From Cognatilysobacter lacus (GTDB lineage Bacteria > Pseudomonadota > Gammaproteobacteria > Xanthomonadales > Xanthomonadaceae): a stretch of 39,942 nucleotides of DNA. The notes under the pieces are model-generated. The model was given only the letters and a program-made list of their open reading frames with translations. It was not told where the DNA came from and made no database searches. The position numbers and the translations under genes were made by a program. How positions within the stretch are numbered: the stretch's first letter is position 1; the number at the start of each line of letters is the position of its first letter. The stretch is taken from assembly GCF_008274655.1 (NCBI RefSeq), contig NZ_VTRV01000003.1, positions 1 through 39,942 on the forward strand. Direction: 5' to 3'. Shown piece after piece: positions 8,783-17,578 of the stretch.

Positions 8783-10762
8783 ATGCCAACCTCCGCAACC
8801 CCGTCTGACGCGCCGCCGCCCCCGCACGGCGGCTCACCGTTGGGCGCGATCGTGCGCCATCCCTTCCGCACGCTGCTCGCGCTGCTGGCGGTGGGGATCA
8901 TCCTGCTCATCATCTTCTGGGACTGGAACTGGTTCCGGCGGCCGATCGAGAAGTACGTGCACGCGAAGACCGGCCGCACGCTGCACATCGACGGCAACCT
9001 CGCGGTCGATCCGGGCTGGGTGCCGACCATCACCGCCGAGCGGGTCACGTTTTCGAACGCAGGCTGGGCCAAGCGACCGCTGATGGCGAAGACCGACAAG
9101 GTCACGCTGCGCGTCGAGCTCGAGCCTCTCTTCAAGCACCAGGTGCGCATTCCGTCGATCCAGCTCGACAAGCCGGTGCTCAATCTCGAGACGGGCACGC
9201 GCGGCGGCAACTGGGCCTTTGGCGATCCGAACAGCCATGGGGATGTCCAGTTCCGCAACCTGTGGATCAACGACGGGCATTTCGAATTCCTCGAGCCGCT
9301 CAAGCACACCGACATCAGCGTGCAGGTGGCCAGCGACGCCGCGAAGAACGCTTCGGCCGCGCCACCGATCACCGCCAAGGGCAGTGGCCACTGGCGCGGC
9401 AATGCGTTCACGCTGGAAGGCCGCGCGGAGTCGCCGCTGCAGCTGAAGAGCCGCGACACCCCTTATCACGTGGACGTGCACGCGTCGGCGGGGCGCACCC
9501 ATGCGCACGCGCGCGGCACGTTGCTCGATCCGTTGCAGCTGCGCGACTTCAACCTGCAGCTCGCGCTCAACGGCCAGAACCTGGAAGACCTGTTCCCCCT
9601 GCTCGGCATCGCAGCGCCGCCAACGCCGCCCTATTCACTCGACGGGCGACTCACGCGCGGGATCGACGGCGCGAAGACATCGTGGCACTACGACAACTTC
9701 AAGGGGCGCGTCGGCGACAGTGACCTCGGCGGCGACGCGACGTTCGTCACCGGCGGCAAGCGCCCCTTCCTGCGCGGACGCTTCGTCTCCCGCCGCCTGG
9801 ATCTCGACGACCTCGCCGGCTTTATCGGCGGTGCGCCGCAGGCCGGTGGCGGCGAGACGACGAACCCCGAGCTTGCAGCGAAAGCCGCACAGAATGCGGC
9901 GCGTTCACGTGTGTTCCCCGACGAGCCCTACAAGCTCGACAAGCTACGCGCGATGGACGCGGACGTGACGCTGCGTGCAACGCGCATCAACGCGCCGTCG
10001 TTGCCGCTCGACGACATGGATGCGCATCTCAAGCTCGAAGGCGGCGTACTGCGCCTGGAGCCGCTGAACTTCGGCGTTGCCGGCGGTGACATCCGCTCGG
10101 TCATCCGGATGGACGGCCGCGAATCGCCCATCCGCACCAAGGCGCAGATCAGCGCGCGCGGCCTCAACCTCGGGCAGCTGCTGCCGCGCTCGGAGCTCGT
10201 CAAGGAAGCGGTCGGCAAGGTCGGCGGCCAGGTGACGCTTGCCGGCACCGGAAACTCGATCGCCGGGATACTCGGCACGTCGAACGGCACCGTCGGCATC
10301 GGCATGGGCCGCGGGCACATCGGCAACCTCGTGATGGAGCTGGCCGGGCTCGACGTGCAGGAATCGCTGAAGTTCATGCTGACGAAGGATCGCCAGATCC
10401 CGGTGCGTTGCGCGTTCGGCGACTTCGCCGTGCACAACGGCGTCATGACCTCCCGCGCGCTAGCGTTCGACACGACCGATACGATCATCATCGGCGAGGG
10501 CGACATCAGCCTGCGCGACGAGACGTTGAACCTGAAGCTGCGCCCGCGGCCGAAGGACCGCAGCCTGTTCTCGTTCCGGTCGCCGCTCTATCTGACCGGC
10601 ACGTTCCGCAAGCCCGCCTTCCATCCCGACATGAAGCGCGTCGGATTGCGTGCGGCACTGGCGGTGGCACTGGGTAGCATCGCACCGCCGGCCGCGCTGC
10701 TGGCCACGCTCGAGCTCGGCGGCGGCAAGGACGCCGACTGCGGTGGGCACTACGCGCGCTGA
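8783..10762 (+). CDS. AsmA-family inner-membrane protein
   Basis: 659 residues. A Pro-rich cytoplasmic tail (1-27) precedes one membrane segment (about 29-47, rich in L, A, I), followed by a long periplasmic region. The opening RPIEKYVHAKTGRTLHIDGNL is typical of AsmA proteins, and the C-terminal AsmA-like segment (about 440-600) ends in a proline/arginine stretch, LKLRPRPKDRSLFSF. Members of this family, related to TamB and YhdP, are thought to form long lipid-transporting bridges or to affect outer-membrane assembly. This is the short, YhjG-like type. The gene starts three bases after the lipoprotein stop, so the pair is probably one transcript. Its last 13 bases overlap, tail to tail, the end of the glycosyltransferase gene. 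Confidence 0.85.
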   Translation: MPTSATPSDAPPPPHGGSPLGAIVRHPFRTLLALLAVGIILLIIFWDWNWFRRPIEKYVHAKTGRTLHIDGNLAVDPGWVPTITAERVTFSNAGWAKRPLMAKTDKVTLRVELEPLFKHQVRIPSIQLDKPVLNLETGTRGGNWAFGDPNSHGDVQFRNLWINDGHFEFLEPLKHTDISVQVASDAAKNASAAPPITAKGSGHWRGNAFTLEGRAESPLQLKSRDTPYHVDVHASAGRTHAHARGTLLDPLQLRDFNLQLALNGQNLEDLFPLLGIAAPPTPPYSLDGRLTRGIDGAKTSWHYDNFKGRVGDSDLGGDATFVTGGKRPFLRGRFVSRRLDLDDLAGFIGGAPQAGGGETTNPELAAKAAQNAARSRVFPDEPYKLDKLRAMDADVTLRATRINAPSLPLDDMDAHLKLEGGVLRLEPLNFGVAGGDIRSVIRMDGRESPIRTKAQISARGLNLGQLLPRSELVKEAVGKVGGQVTLAGTGNSIAGILGTSNGTVGIGMGRGHIGNLVMELAGLDVQESLKFMLTKDRQIPVRCAFGDFAVHNGVMTSRALAFDTTDTIIIGEGDISLRDETLNLKLRPRPKDRSLFSFRSPLYLTGTFRKPAFHPDMKRVGLRAALAVALGSIAPPAALLATLELGGGKDADCGGHYAR

Positions 10763-11709
10763 GTCGCGTCGCTGCGCGCGGGCCTGATCTCATCCACGAG
10801 GTACAGCGGGCGGTTCTTCGATTCGTCGTAAAGCCGCCCCAGGTACTCGCCGATCAGGCCGAGGCCGATCAGCTGTACGCCACCAAGGAACAGGATGACC
10901 GCCATCATCGTCGGCCAGCCTGCGACCGGATCACCCCAGGCAAACGCCTTCACGATGATCCAGACGCCGTAGGCAAACGCGACCAGCGCCGTCATCAGGC
11001 CGAGGTAGGTCGCCACGCGCAACGGCGCGCTCGAGAAACTGGTGATGCCCTCCAGTGCGAAGTTCCACAGCTGCCAGAAGTTGAACTTCGATCCGCCAGC
11101 GATCCGCGCATCGCGCTCGTATGGCACCGCCACGCTGCGGAACCCCACCCACCCGAACAGGCCCTTCATGAAGCGATGGCGCTCGCGCAGCTGGCGCAGG
11201 GCAGCCAGCGAACGTGGCGAGAGCAGGCGGAAGTCGCCGGTATCGGCAGGCACCGGCGTTTTTGAAAGGCGGCCGATCAGGCGGTAGAACGCATGTGCGG
11301 TGGTTCGCTTGAGCCAACCCTCCCCGGCGCGCGCGATTCGCGTGCCGTGCACGTCGTCGTAGCCCTCCCGCCACTTCGCGACGAAATCAGGCACGAGCTC
11401 CGGCGGATCCTGGCCGTCGGCGTCGAGGATCAGCGCGGCGCCGTCGGTCACCAGGTCGAGGCCCGCGGTCAACGCGGCTTCCTTGCCGAAGTTGCGCGAC
11501 AGGCGCAGCAGCGTCACGCGCGGGTCGGCAAAGGCCAGGTCGCAGAGCACGCGCCACGTGTCGTCGGTGCTTCCGTCGTCGACGTACAGCACGCGGCCGT
11601 CCAACTCCGCGATGCCGGCCAGCGCCGCGCTGATCCGCGGATGCAGCACGGGCAGGCTCTGCGCCTCGTTGTAGGCGGCGACAACGACGGTCAGGCGATC
11701 ATTCGGCAT
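10750..11709 (-). CDS. GtrB-like polyprenyl-phosphate glycosyltransferase (GT2)
   Basis: 319 residues. The N-terminal GT-A domain (1-210) has VVVAAYNEAQ, the metal/UDP motif VLYVDDGSTDDT, SRNFGKEAAL and LDADGQDPPE. Two membrane helices follow (about 235-255 and 265-290, with GGVQLIGLGLIGEYLGRLYDE between and after). This is the architecture of bactoprenol glucosyltransferases (GtrB) and of DPM1-like enzymes, which load a sugar onto undecaprenyl phosphate at the inner membrane for decoration of O-antigen or other surface glycans. The sugar is not predictable, and neither GtrA nor a GtrC-type partner is in the window. AGGA lies seven bases before the ATG. It follows mtgA on the same strand with a 23-base gap. 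Confidence 0.88.
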   Translation of the reverse strand: MPNDRLTVVVAAYNEAQSLPVLHPRISAALAGIAELDGRVLYVDDGSTDDTWRVLCDLAFADPRVTLLRLSRNFGKEAALTAGLDLVTDGAALILDADGQDPPELVPDFVAKWREGYDDVHGTRIARAGEGWLKRTTAHAFYRLIGRLSKTPVPADTGDFRLLSPRSLAALRQLRERHRFMKGLFGWVGFRSVAVPYERDARIAGGSKFNFWQLWNFALEGITSFSSAPLRVATYLGLMTALVAFAYGVWIIVKAFAWGDPVAGWPTMMAVILFLGGVQLIGLGLIGEYLGRLYDESKNRPLYLVDEIRPARSDATQRA

Positions 11710-11732
11710 GCGCGCATCCTAAACGGGACGGA

Positions 11733-12452
11733 TCAGTCCAGGCGCTCGAGATAGCCGCGCCCGCCGATCATCCGCATCTGGTGTTCGATCGCGTGCTCGC
11801 GGCGCATCACGTATGGCCCCGGATGCGCGACGCTGTAACGCTTCGGCGACGGCAGCACCGCGGCCAGCCGCGCGCATTCGGCAGCCGTGAGCTGCGACGC
11901 ATCCTTGCCGTAGAAGCGTCGCGCCGCGGCCTGCGCGCCATACACGCCGTCGCCGAACTCCACGACGTTCGCGTAGACCTCGATGATCCGCTGCTTCGGC
12001 CACATCGCTTCGATCAGCAGCGTGTACCAGGCCTCGACGCCCTTGCGCACATAGCTGCGTCCGCTCCACAGGAACAGGTTCTTCGCGAGCTGCTGGCTGA
12101 TGGTGGACCCGCCCCGCACCCTGCGCCCGCGGGCATTCGCGCGCTCGGCCTTCTCGATGGCCTGGATGTCGAACCCGAAGTGGTCGGCGAAGCGCTGGTC
12201 TTCCGACGCGACCAGCGCAACCGGCAGGCTCGACGAGATGTCACGCATGTCGCGCCAGTCGTAAGCGACGCCGAAGCCCCAGTCGCCGCGCGCCCACGCC
12301 TGCAGATGCCGCGTCGTCATGAAGCTGGACGTCCAGGGATCGACGAATCGCAGGGTGGCGACCTGCAGCACCGTCACCACCACGAAAAGCACCGGCAGCC
12401 ACAGCAGGCGCCGCAGCCATCGACGTCCGCGCCCGCCTTGTCGTTTCATCAT
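11733..12452 (-). CDS. mtgA: Monofunctional biosynthetic peptidoglycan transglycosylase
   Basis: 239 residues, normal for MtgA. An Arg/Lys-rich cytoplasmic start precedes one membrane anchor (about 14-33). The GT51 domain then shows its motifs in order: [15 protein letters not shown] with the catalytic Glu, [17 protein letters not shown], and [22 protein letters not shown]. The enzyme polymerises lipid II into glycan strands and has no transpeptidase domain. Tandem ATGs occur at 12452 and 12449, with GGGGA upstream; the frame is open further, but the extension does not look coding. It is divergent from hslO with a 73-base gap that must hold both promoters, and it is followed by the GtrB-like gene, which also draws on undecaprenyl carriers. 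Confidence 0.93.
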   Translation of the reverse strand: MMKRQGGRGRRWLRRLLWLPVLFVVVTVLQVATLRFVDPWTSSFMTTRHLQAWARGDWGFGVAYDWRDMRDISSSLPVALVASEDQRFADHFGFDIQAIEKAERANARGRRVRGGSTISQQLAKNLFLWSGRSYVRKGVEAWYTLLIEAMWPKQRIIEVYANVVEFGDGVYGAQAAARRFYGKDASQLTAAECARLAAVLPSPKRYSVAHPGPYVMRREHAIEHQMRMIGGRGYLERLD

Positions 12453-12525
12453 CGCGTCCCCATGTCGTCGCATCGCCTTGAAGCCCCGACAGGCATTATC
12501 CGGCAAGCGCCGACCTCCGACTCCA

Positions 12526-13434
12526 ATGACCGATCCCGTTTCCGAAATCACCCAGCGCGACGTACTTCGGCGCTTCCTCCTGCATCGTGCCGGCGTGCGC
12601 GGCGTGCACGTGCGACTCGACGAAACGTGGCGGCACATCCGCGAGCGCGACCAGTACCCGCCGGCCGCGATGACGCTTCTCGGTCAGGCGTGTGCGGCGG
12701 CGGCGCTATTCACCGGCCACGCCAAGGTCGACGGGCGCCTTTCGGTGCAGATGCGCAGCGACGGCGCGATCCGCACGCTGTTCGCCGAATGCACGGCGGC
12801 CGGCACCCTGCGCGGCATCGTCCAACTCTCCGAAGATGCAGGCGACGTTTCGAGCGATCTCCATGACCTCGGCCGTGGCGGAATCCTCGCGATCACGATC
12901 GAAAACCGTGGCCCCGATGGCGACCCGGTGCGCTACCAGGGGCTCGTGCCGCTGGAAGCAAGCGGCCTCGACAGGGCCTTCGAGGACTATTTCCGGCAGT
13001 CCGAACAGCTCCCGACCCGGCTACTGCTCGCCGCCGACGGCGATGCGACAGCCGGGCTCATGCTGCAGAAGCTTCCGGGCGATGATGCCGACGACGATGC
13101 CTGGAACCGCGCCGGCGCGCTGTTCGACACATTGTCGGCGGAAGAACTGCTCGCCAGTGATGGCGATCTGGTCCTGCACCGGCTGTTCCACGAGGAGGAG
13201 CCCGAACTGCTCGCGACACGCGCGCTTTCCTTCGGCTGCTCCTGCTCGCGCGCCCGCGTCGAGTCGATGCTGGTGGCGATCGGGCTGGACGAAGCCCGGC
13301 TTTCAGCCGCGAAGGGCGAGGCCCTGATCCGGTGCGAGTTCTGCGGGCAGTCTTATGTATTCACACCAGCGGAAATAGAACAGCTGTTCTCGACCCTCGG
13401 GCGCGAAATGCAGGCCCCGGCCCGGCCCCAGTAG
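12526..13434 (+). CDS. hslO: Redox-regulated chaperone Hsp33
   Basis: 302 residues. The N-terminal domain is typical of Hsp33 ([20 protein letters not shown]). The zinc-binding redox switch lies at the C terminus as CSC, 29 residues, then CEFC, which matches the CXC-X(27-32)-CXXC signature. Oxidation of these cysteines releases zinc and activates holdase function in the cytoplasm. The ATG at 12526 gives [12 protein letters not shown]; the reading frame is open upstream, but that stretch overlaps mtgA and is not family-like. The gene is probably monocistronic: a new strong promoter begins 18 bases after its stop. Confidence 0.95.
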   Translation: MTDPVSEITQRDVLRRFLLHRAGVRGVHVRLDETWRHIRERDQYPPAAMTLLGQACAAAALFTGHAKVDGRLSVQMRSDGAIRTLFAECTAAGTLRGIVQLSEDAGDVSSDLHDLGRGGILAITIENRGPDGDPVRYQGLVPLEASGLDRAFEDYFRQSEQLPTRLLLAADGDATAGLMLQKLPGDDADDDAWNRAGALFDTLSAEELLASDGDLVLHRLFHEEEPELLATRALSFGCSCSRARVESMLVAIGLDEARLSAAKGEALIRCEFCGQSYVFTPAEIEQLFSTLGREMQAPARPQ

Positions 13435-13451
13435 CGTTCACCTGATCCCGA

Positions 13452-13480
13452 TTGTTAAGGATGTATAAATCCTCTATAGT
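13452..13480 (+). promoter_or_regulatory. Strong sigma-70-type promoter before the exported barrel-like gene
   Basis: TTGTTA (13452-13457) and TATAGT (13475-13480) are separated by 17 bases, a close match to the sigma-70 consensus in otherwise GC-rich DNA. It would start transcription near 13487, about 48 bases before the GTG at 13535. Confidence 0.75.
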
Positions 13481-13534
13481 CGAACCGTCTTCACACGCCC
13501 GGAACTTTCGGGCCCGGTACTGGTCGCAGCCATC

Positions 13535-14371
13535 GTGACGTCCCGAACCCGCCCGCTCCGACTCCTGCTCGCCGCCAGCCTTCTGCTGGCGACCGGCATG
13601 GCGTCCGCGCAGGTCGCACGTTCGCGGGCCCAGGCGCTCCCGGTCTGGAACCAGGACAGCGGCAAGGTCGAGGCCGTCCTGCTGCTGGAGCCCGTCTCCA
13701 CCGCCACCTGGCAGCTGGGAAACACGCGGCTCGACAGCGCGCTGGGCGTTGGCAGCGGTGACACCCTCGGGCTCCTCTGTGATCGCAAGGCCGGCCTCGG
13801 CAGCGCGATCGGCAGCCTCGCCGACAACTGCCTGCTCGCTTCCGTCGGCAATGCCCGCGATGCGCGCCAGACCTCGGCCGGCGCCACCCTGAGCCGCAAA
13901 GGCGCACGCGTCGGCGTCGGTGTGGGCAACAGCCGCGACACATTGCCCTCGTGGCTCACCGCCGGACGCGCGAATTCGCGGGTCAACCAGAACGCGCTAA
14001 CACTTATCGGCGAGAAGAACATCGGCCGCGAGGCCACGGTTTCGATCGCTGGTACGCTTGCGCGGGCGCGCCTCGTGGCGCCCTCCGCAGTGCCGCAACT
14101 CGCTGACCGCTGGGATATCCGAACGCTGAGCGTCGGCACCACCGTCGGCCGATTCGGCGCAAATGTGATCGGGCGAGTGGTTGACTCCCCGCTCCAGCCC
14201 GGTCGCTGGGAAGGCCTCGACCTCGGGCTGAGCTGGCGCACGCCGTGGAGCGGGCAGCTGAGTGTTGGCGCGGAAAACGTCGTCACGCGCGGCCGCAACC
14301 CGTTCGCACCGGACAGCGCGGAGAAAGACGAGGGCGCAGTTCCCTACGTCCGGTACCAGCAGGATCTCTGA
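13535..14371 (+). CDS. Exported hypothetical protein, probable outer-membrane beta-barrel
   Basis: 278 residues, with a GTG start at 13535. A clear Sec signal peptide (basic start, Leu/Ala core, cut near MASA-Q, residue 26) makes it exported. I do not recognise a named family. The mature part alternates polar and hydrophobic residues in short stretches separated by turns (for example the last third, GLDLGLSWRTPWSGQLSVGAENVVTRG, shown here as positions about 226-252), as in outer-membrane strands. It ends in Leu rather than Phe. Two Cys (83 and 98) could pair in the periplasm. It has its own strong promoter and terminator and lies immediately before the TonB-dependent receptor, suggesting related surface roles. 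Function unknown. Confidence 0.75.
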   Translation: MTSRTRPLRLLLAASLLLATGMASAQVARSRAQALPVWNQDSGKVEAVLLLEPVSTATWQLGNTRLDSALGVGSGDTLGLLCDRKAGLGSAIGSLADNCLLASVGNARDARQTSAGATLSRKGARVGVGVGNSRDTLPSWLTAGRANSRVNQNALTLIGEKNIGREATVSIAGTLARARLVAPSAVPQLADRWDIRTLSVGTTVGRFGANVIGRVVDSPLQPGRWEGLDLGLSWRTPWSGQLSVGAENVVTRGRNPFAPDSAEKDEGAVPYVRYQQDL

Positions 14372-14394
14372 GGCGCCACACTGCGCCCCGCAAG

Positions 14395-14421
14395 GCCGCC
14401 CCGACCGGGCGGCCTTTTTTA
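14395..14421 (+). terminator. Rho-independent terminator
   Basis: A perfect 8-base stem GGCCGCCC / GGGCGGCC with a five-base loop is followed by TTTTTT. It ends the transcript of the exported protein gene (stop at 14371) and separates it from the TonB-dependent receptor. Confidence 0.95.
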
Positions 14422-14432
14422 TTAACGACACT

Positions 14433-14461
14433 TTAATTTCTTGGCCGGCCTCGCTACTATC
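14433..14461 (+). promoter_or_regulatory. Possible promoter of the TonB-dependent receptor gene
   Basis: TACTAT (14456-14461) is a fair -10 element; TTTAAT (14433-14438) lies 17 bases upstream as a weak -35. It follows directly after a terminator, so a promoter is needed about here. The assignment is tentative. Confidence 0.45.
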
Positions 14462-14508
14462 GGCCCGACCTTGCCGGATTGCGTCGTTCAGAGCTCAGCC
14501 GGGGAGGT

Positions 14509-14520
14509 TCCCATGGGAAA
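14509..14520 (+). promoter_or_regulatory. Palindrome over an alternative start codon in the receptor leader
   Basis: TTCCCATGGGAA is a perfect 12-base palindrome centred on an ATG (14513) that is in frame with the receptor and preceded by a strong GGGGAGG. The preferred receptor start lies 36 bases further on, at 14549. The palindrome may be an operator or an RNA hairpin that affects which start is used; this is inference. Confidence 0.35.
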
Positions 14521-14548
14521 CACCAAGCCTCACTTGGAGAGAGACGAA

Positions 14549-17476
14549 ATGACCTTTAAGACCACCAGGCTCCGCGACGCGATCACACTCGCGATCGCCG
14601 TGGGCTCCGTCGCCGGTACGAGTGTCGCGTTCGCGCAGGACACCACGCCCGCCGCCGGAACTACCGATACCAAGAAGACCCAGGAACTCGGCCGCGTCGA
14701 AGTCACCGGTTCGCGCATTCGCCGCGCCGAGTCCGAAACGTCGCAGCCGATCATTTCGCTCAACCGCGAAGAGATCCAGGCCCAGGGCCTGACCTCGGTC
14801 GGTGACGTGATCCAGAACCTCGCCGCCAACGGTTCGACGCTCAACACGACGTTCAACAACGGCGGCAACGGTGAAACCCGCGTCAGCCTGCGTAACCTCG
14901 GTTCGTCCCGCACCCTCGTGCTGGTCAACGGCCGTCGCTGGGTCGGTGGCACGGGCCTCGGTGGCGCGGTCGACCTCAACACGATCCCGACCGCCGCTGT
15001 CGAGCGCATCGAAGTCCTGAAGGCCGGCGCTTCGTCGATCTACGGCTCCGACGCAATCGCGGGCGTCGTCAACGTCATCCTGCGTACCGACTACCAGGGT
15101 GCCGAGATGGACGGCTACCTCGGCATGTACGACAAGGGCGACGGTTTCACCCAGTCCTACGACTTCACGATCGGCACCTCCGACGACCGCTTCAGCGCGA
15201 TGTTCGGCGCCGGCTACGTCAAGTCCGAGCCGGTCATGGCCGGCGATCGCGAGATCTCGTCCGAGCCGACCTACCACACCGGCGTCGCCTTCGGCAGTTC
15301 CACGATCCCGGGCGGCCGTTTCGCGCTGTGCCGCGGCGTGTACAACCCGGTTTCGGGCACCTGCTCCGTGGCGGAAACGCGTCCGAACGGCACGACCGGC
15401 CAGTTCACGTACGACCCGGGCAAGAGCGGCCTGAACTGGCGCAACCGCACCGGTGCCGACCTGTACAACTTCGCGCCTGACAACTATCTGGCGACGCCGC
15501 AGGAGCGCAAGTCGCTGTTCGGCCGCGCCTCGGTCAACATCACCGACAACGTCAGCGCGTTCATCACCGGCACGTACAACAACCGTCGTTCGGAGCAGCT
15601 GCTCGCCGCGATGCCGATCGTGCTGGGCTCGGGCCCGGGCGCGAACACGCAGTCCAAGACCGTCGTCATCAGCAAGAACAGCATCTACAACCCGTTCGGG
15701 TTCGATGTGTCGCGCATCCAGCGTCGCGCCATCGAAACCGGTGGCCGCTCGTTCAACCAGAACGTCGACACCTTCGGCTTCAACGGCGGCCTGGAAGGCA
15801 GCTTCGAGCGCTGGAACCGTTACTTCACGTGGGACGCGGGCATGGTGTATGGCCGCAACGACGAGAACGACACGACCAACGGCCTGTTCAACATCCCGTC
15901 GCTGAAGAACGCGCTCGGCCCGTCGGAAATCCGTGGTGGCAAGCCGGTCTGCGTGAACGCACCGGGCGGCCAGGTCATCTCGGGCTGCGTGCCGCTGAAC
16001 CTGCTCGGCAACGTCGGCTCGATCACGCCGGACATGCTCGCGTACTCCTCGTTCGTCGCGCACGACGAGCTGGCGTACAAGATGAAGGACTACTACGCCA
16101 ACGTCACCGGTGAAATCACCGAGCTGCCGGGTGGCATGCTGGCCTTCGCCGCCGGTGTCGAGCGGCGTTCGGAGTCGGGCTATGACTCCCCGGACGCGCT
16201 GATCAACTCGGGCAACACCACGGGCAACGCCCGTACGGCAACGGCCGGCGGCTACTCGCTGGACGAGGCCTACCTCGAGCTGTCGATCCCGCTGCTGAAG
16301 GACGTTCCGTTCGCGCGCCAGCTCGAATTCGACGTGTCGAGCCGCGTCTCGAACTACAGCAACTTCGGTCGCACGGTCAATTCGGCGTTCGGTTTCAAGT
16401 GGCGCCCGATCGACGAGCTGATGGTTCGCGGCAACTGGGCCCAGGGCTTCCGTGCACCGTCCATCGGTGAGCTTTACCAGGGCGTCGCCGACTCGTTCCC
16501 GAGCATCAAGGATCCGTGCTCCACCACGTTCGGCGGCAGCTACAACAGCCTGACTCCCGAGCAGAAGGCGCGCTGCACCGCGCAGGGCGTTCCGGTCGGT
16601 GGCTATGACCAGGGCAATGCACAGATCCTGACCCAGGTCGGCGGCAATCCGAACCTCGGGCCGGAGACCTCGACCACCCGCACCTTGGGCGTGGTGTGGA
16701 GCCCGAAGTTCATTCCGGGTTCGTTCGACGTCTCGCTCGACTGGTGGAAGATCAACCTTAAGAACACCATCACGTCGTTCGGCGCGCAGTTCATTCTTGA
16801 CCAGTGCGTTCGGGACGGCGTGCAGGCGTTCTGCAACCAGTACAGCCGCAACAACACGGGTGCGATCCAGGGCCTGCTGTCCAGCGGCGTGAACATCGGC
16901 GCCGCGAACGTGGAAGGCTGGGATCTCACGGCCAACTACAAGGCGCCGGAGAGCCGCTACGGCAAGTTCTCGTGGACGTTCGACGCCACCTACATGTCGA
17001 AGTACGAGTCCGACCAGGACGGTAATGGCGTGATCGACGCCGCCGATGGCGGAAGCGTCGTGGGCCGCTATCAGGACCGCAACAACAACTGGCGCATCCG
17101 TGCCAACCTGATGACGCGTTGGGAGAAGGGTGACTTCGGCGCAACGTGGTTCACGCGTTACTTCTCGAACCAGGTGGAACCGTGCGCCTTCATCGGCGGC
17201 TCCAACGACTACGGGTTCGGCGAGCTGTGCAACCGCGCCCAGTTGGACGCGAATGGCACCGTGCTCGATACGTCCACGAACCACATCGGCGCGACCACGT
17301 ACAACGATGTGTCGGCGTACTGGAAGGCCCCCTGGAACGCGCGCGTTACGATCGGCGTGAACAACGTGTTCGACAAGCAGCCGCCGCTGGCGTTCACCAC
17401 GTTTGCGAACTCGTTCGATCCGCAGTACGACGTTCCGGGCCGCTTCTTGTACATGTCCTACAACCAGAAGTTCTGA
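14549..17476 (+). CDS. TonB-dependent outer-membrane receptor
   Basis: 975 residues. The Sec signal peptide (MTFKTTRLRDAITLAIAVGS and onward) ends at VAFA-Q near residue 29. The N-terminal extension carries LGRVEVTGSRIRR, the TonB-box-like start seen in xanthomonad receptors. The plug domain (about 45-175) includes RNLGSSRTLVLVNGRR and ERIEVLKAGASSIYGSDAIAG, and a 22-strand barrel fills the rest and ends in the expected aromatic Phe (YNQKF). Four regions each hold a Cys pair (about residues 263-277, 654-672, 752-759 and 880-892), probably disulfides in external loops. Such receptors import large ligands across the outer membrane using TonB energy; the substrate is unknown. Many GGT and CGT codons suggest high expression. 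Start chosen for its GGAGAG site; an in-frame ATG at 14513 is possible. Flanked by terminators. Confidence 0.95.
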   Translation: MTFKTTRLRDAITLAIAVGSVAGTSVAFAQDTTPAAGTTDTKKTQELGRVEVTGSRIRRAESETSQPIISLNREEIQAQGLTSVGDVIQNLAANGSTLNTTFNNGGNGETRVSLRNLGSSRTLVLVNGRRWVGGTGLGGAVDLNTIPTAAVERIEVLKAGASSIYGSDAIAGVVNVILRTDYQGAEMDGYLGMYDKGDGFTQSYDFTIGTSDDRFSAMFGAGYVKSEPVMAGDREISSEPTYHTGVAFGSSTIPGGRFALCRGVYNPVSGTCSVAETRPNGTTGQFTYDPGKSGLNWRNRTGADLYNFAPDNYLATPQERKSLFGRASVNITDNVSAFITGTYNNRRSEQLLAAMPIVLGSGPGANTQSKTVVISKNSIYNPFGFDVSRIQRRAIETGGRSFNQNVDTFGFNGGLEGSFERWNRYFTWDAGMVYGRNDENDTTNGLFNIPSLKNALGPSEIRGGKPVCVNAPGGQVISGCVPLNLLGNVGSITPDMLAYSSFVAHDELAYKMKDYYANVTGEITELPGGMLAFAAGVERRSESGYDSPDALINSGNTTGNARTATAGGYSLDEAYLELSIPLLKDVPFARQLEFDVSSRVSNYSNFGRTVNSAFGFKWRPIDELMVRGNWAQGFRAPSIGELYQGVADSFPSIKDPCSTTFGGSYNSLTPEQKARCTAQGVPVGGYDQGNAQILTQVGGNPNLGPETSTTRTLGVVWSPKFIPGSFDVSLDWWKINLKNTITSFGAQFILDQCVRDGVQAFCNQYSRNNTGAIQGLLSSGVNIGAANVEGWDLTANYKAPESRYGKFSWTFDATYMSKYESDQDGNGVIDAADGGSVVGRYQDRNNNWRIRANLMTRWEKGDFGATWFTRYFSNQVEPCAFIGGSNDYGFGELCNRAQLDANGTVLDTSTNHIGATTYNDVSAYWKAPWNARVTIGVNNVFDKQPPLAFTTFANSFDPQYDVPGRFLYMSYNQKF

Positions 17477-17506
17477 TCCCGGCAACAACGCAATACCGCG
17501 ATACCG

Positions 17507-17536
17507 CTACGGCCCCGAAAGGGGCCGTAGTTTTTT
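17507..17536 (+). terminator. Rho-independent terminator after the TonB-dependent receptor
   Basis: CTACGGCCCC and GGGGCCGTAG pair perfectly over ten bases around a GAAA tetraloop and are followed by TTTTTT. It lies 30 bases after the receptor stop and before the putative oxygenase gene, so the oxygenase depends on read-through or its own promoter. Confidence 0.95.
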
Positions 17537-17578
17537 GTGGAGCTTGCGACGGCGCAACAGGGTATGCACCATCGGCGG

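Noticed and set aside
11700-11732. Leaderless promoter TAGGAT just before the GtrB-like gene
   Set aside because: The same bases contain AGGA at normal ribosome-site distance, and the gene follows mtgA by 23 bases, so simple co-transcription explains it.
14495-17488. 997-codon minus-strand frame antisense to the TonB-dependent receptor
   Set aside because: Another GC-rich shadow with Arg/Val/Ala/Asp composition; the plus-strand receptor has all expected motifs.
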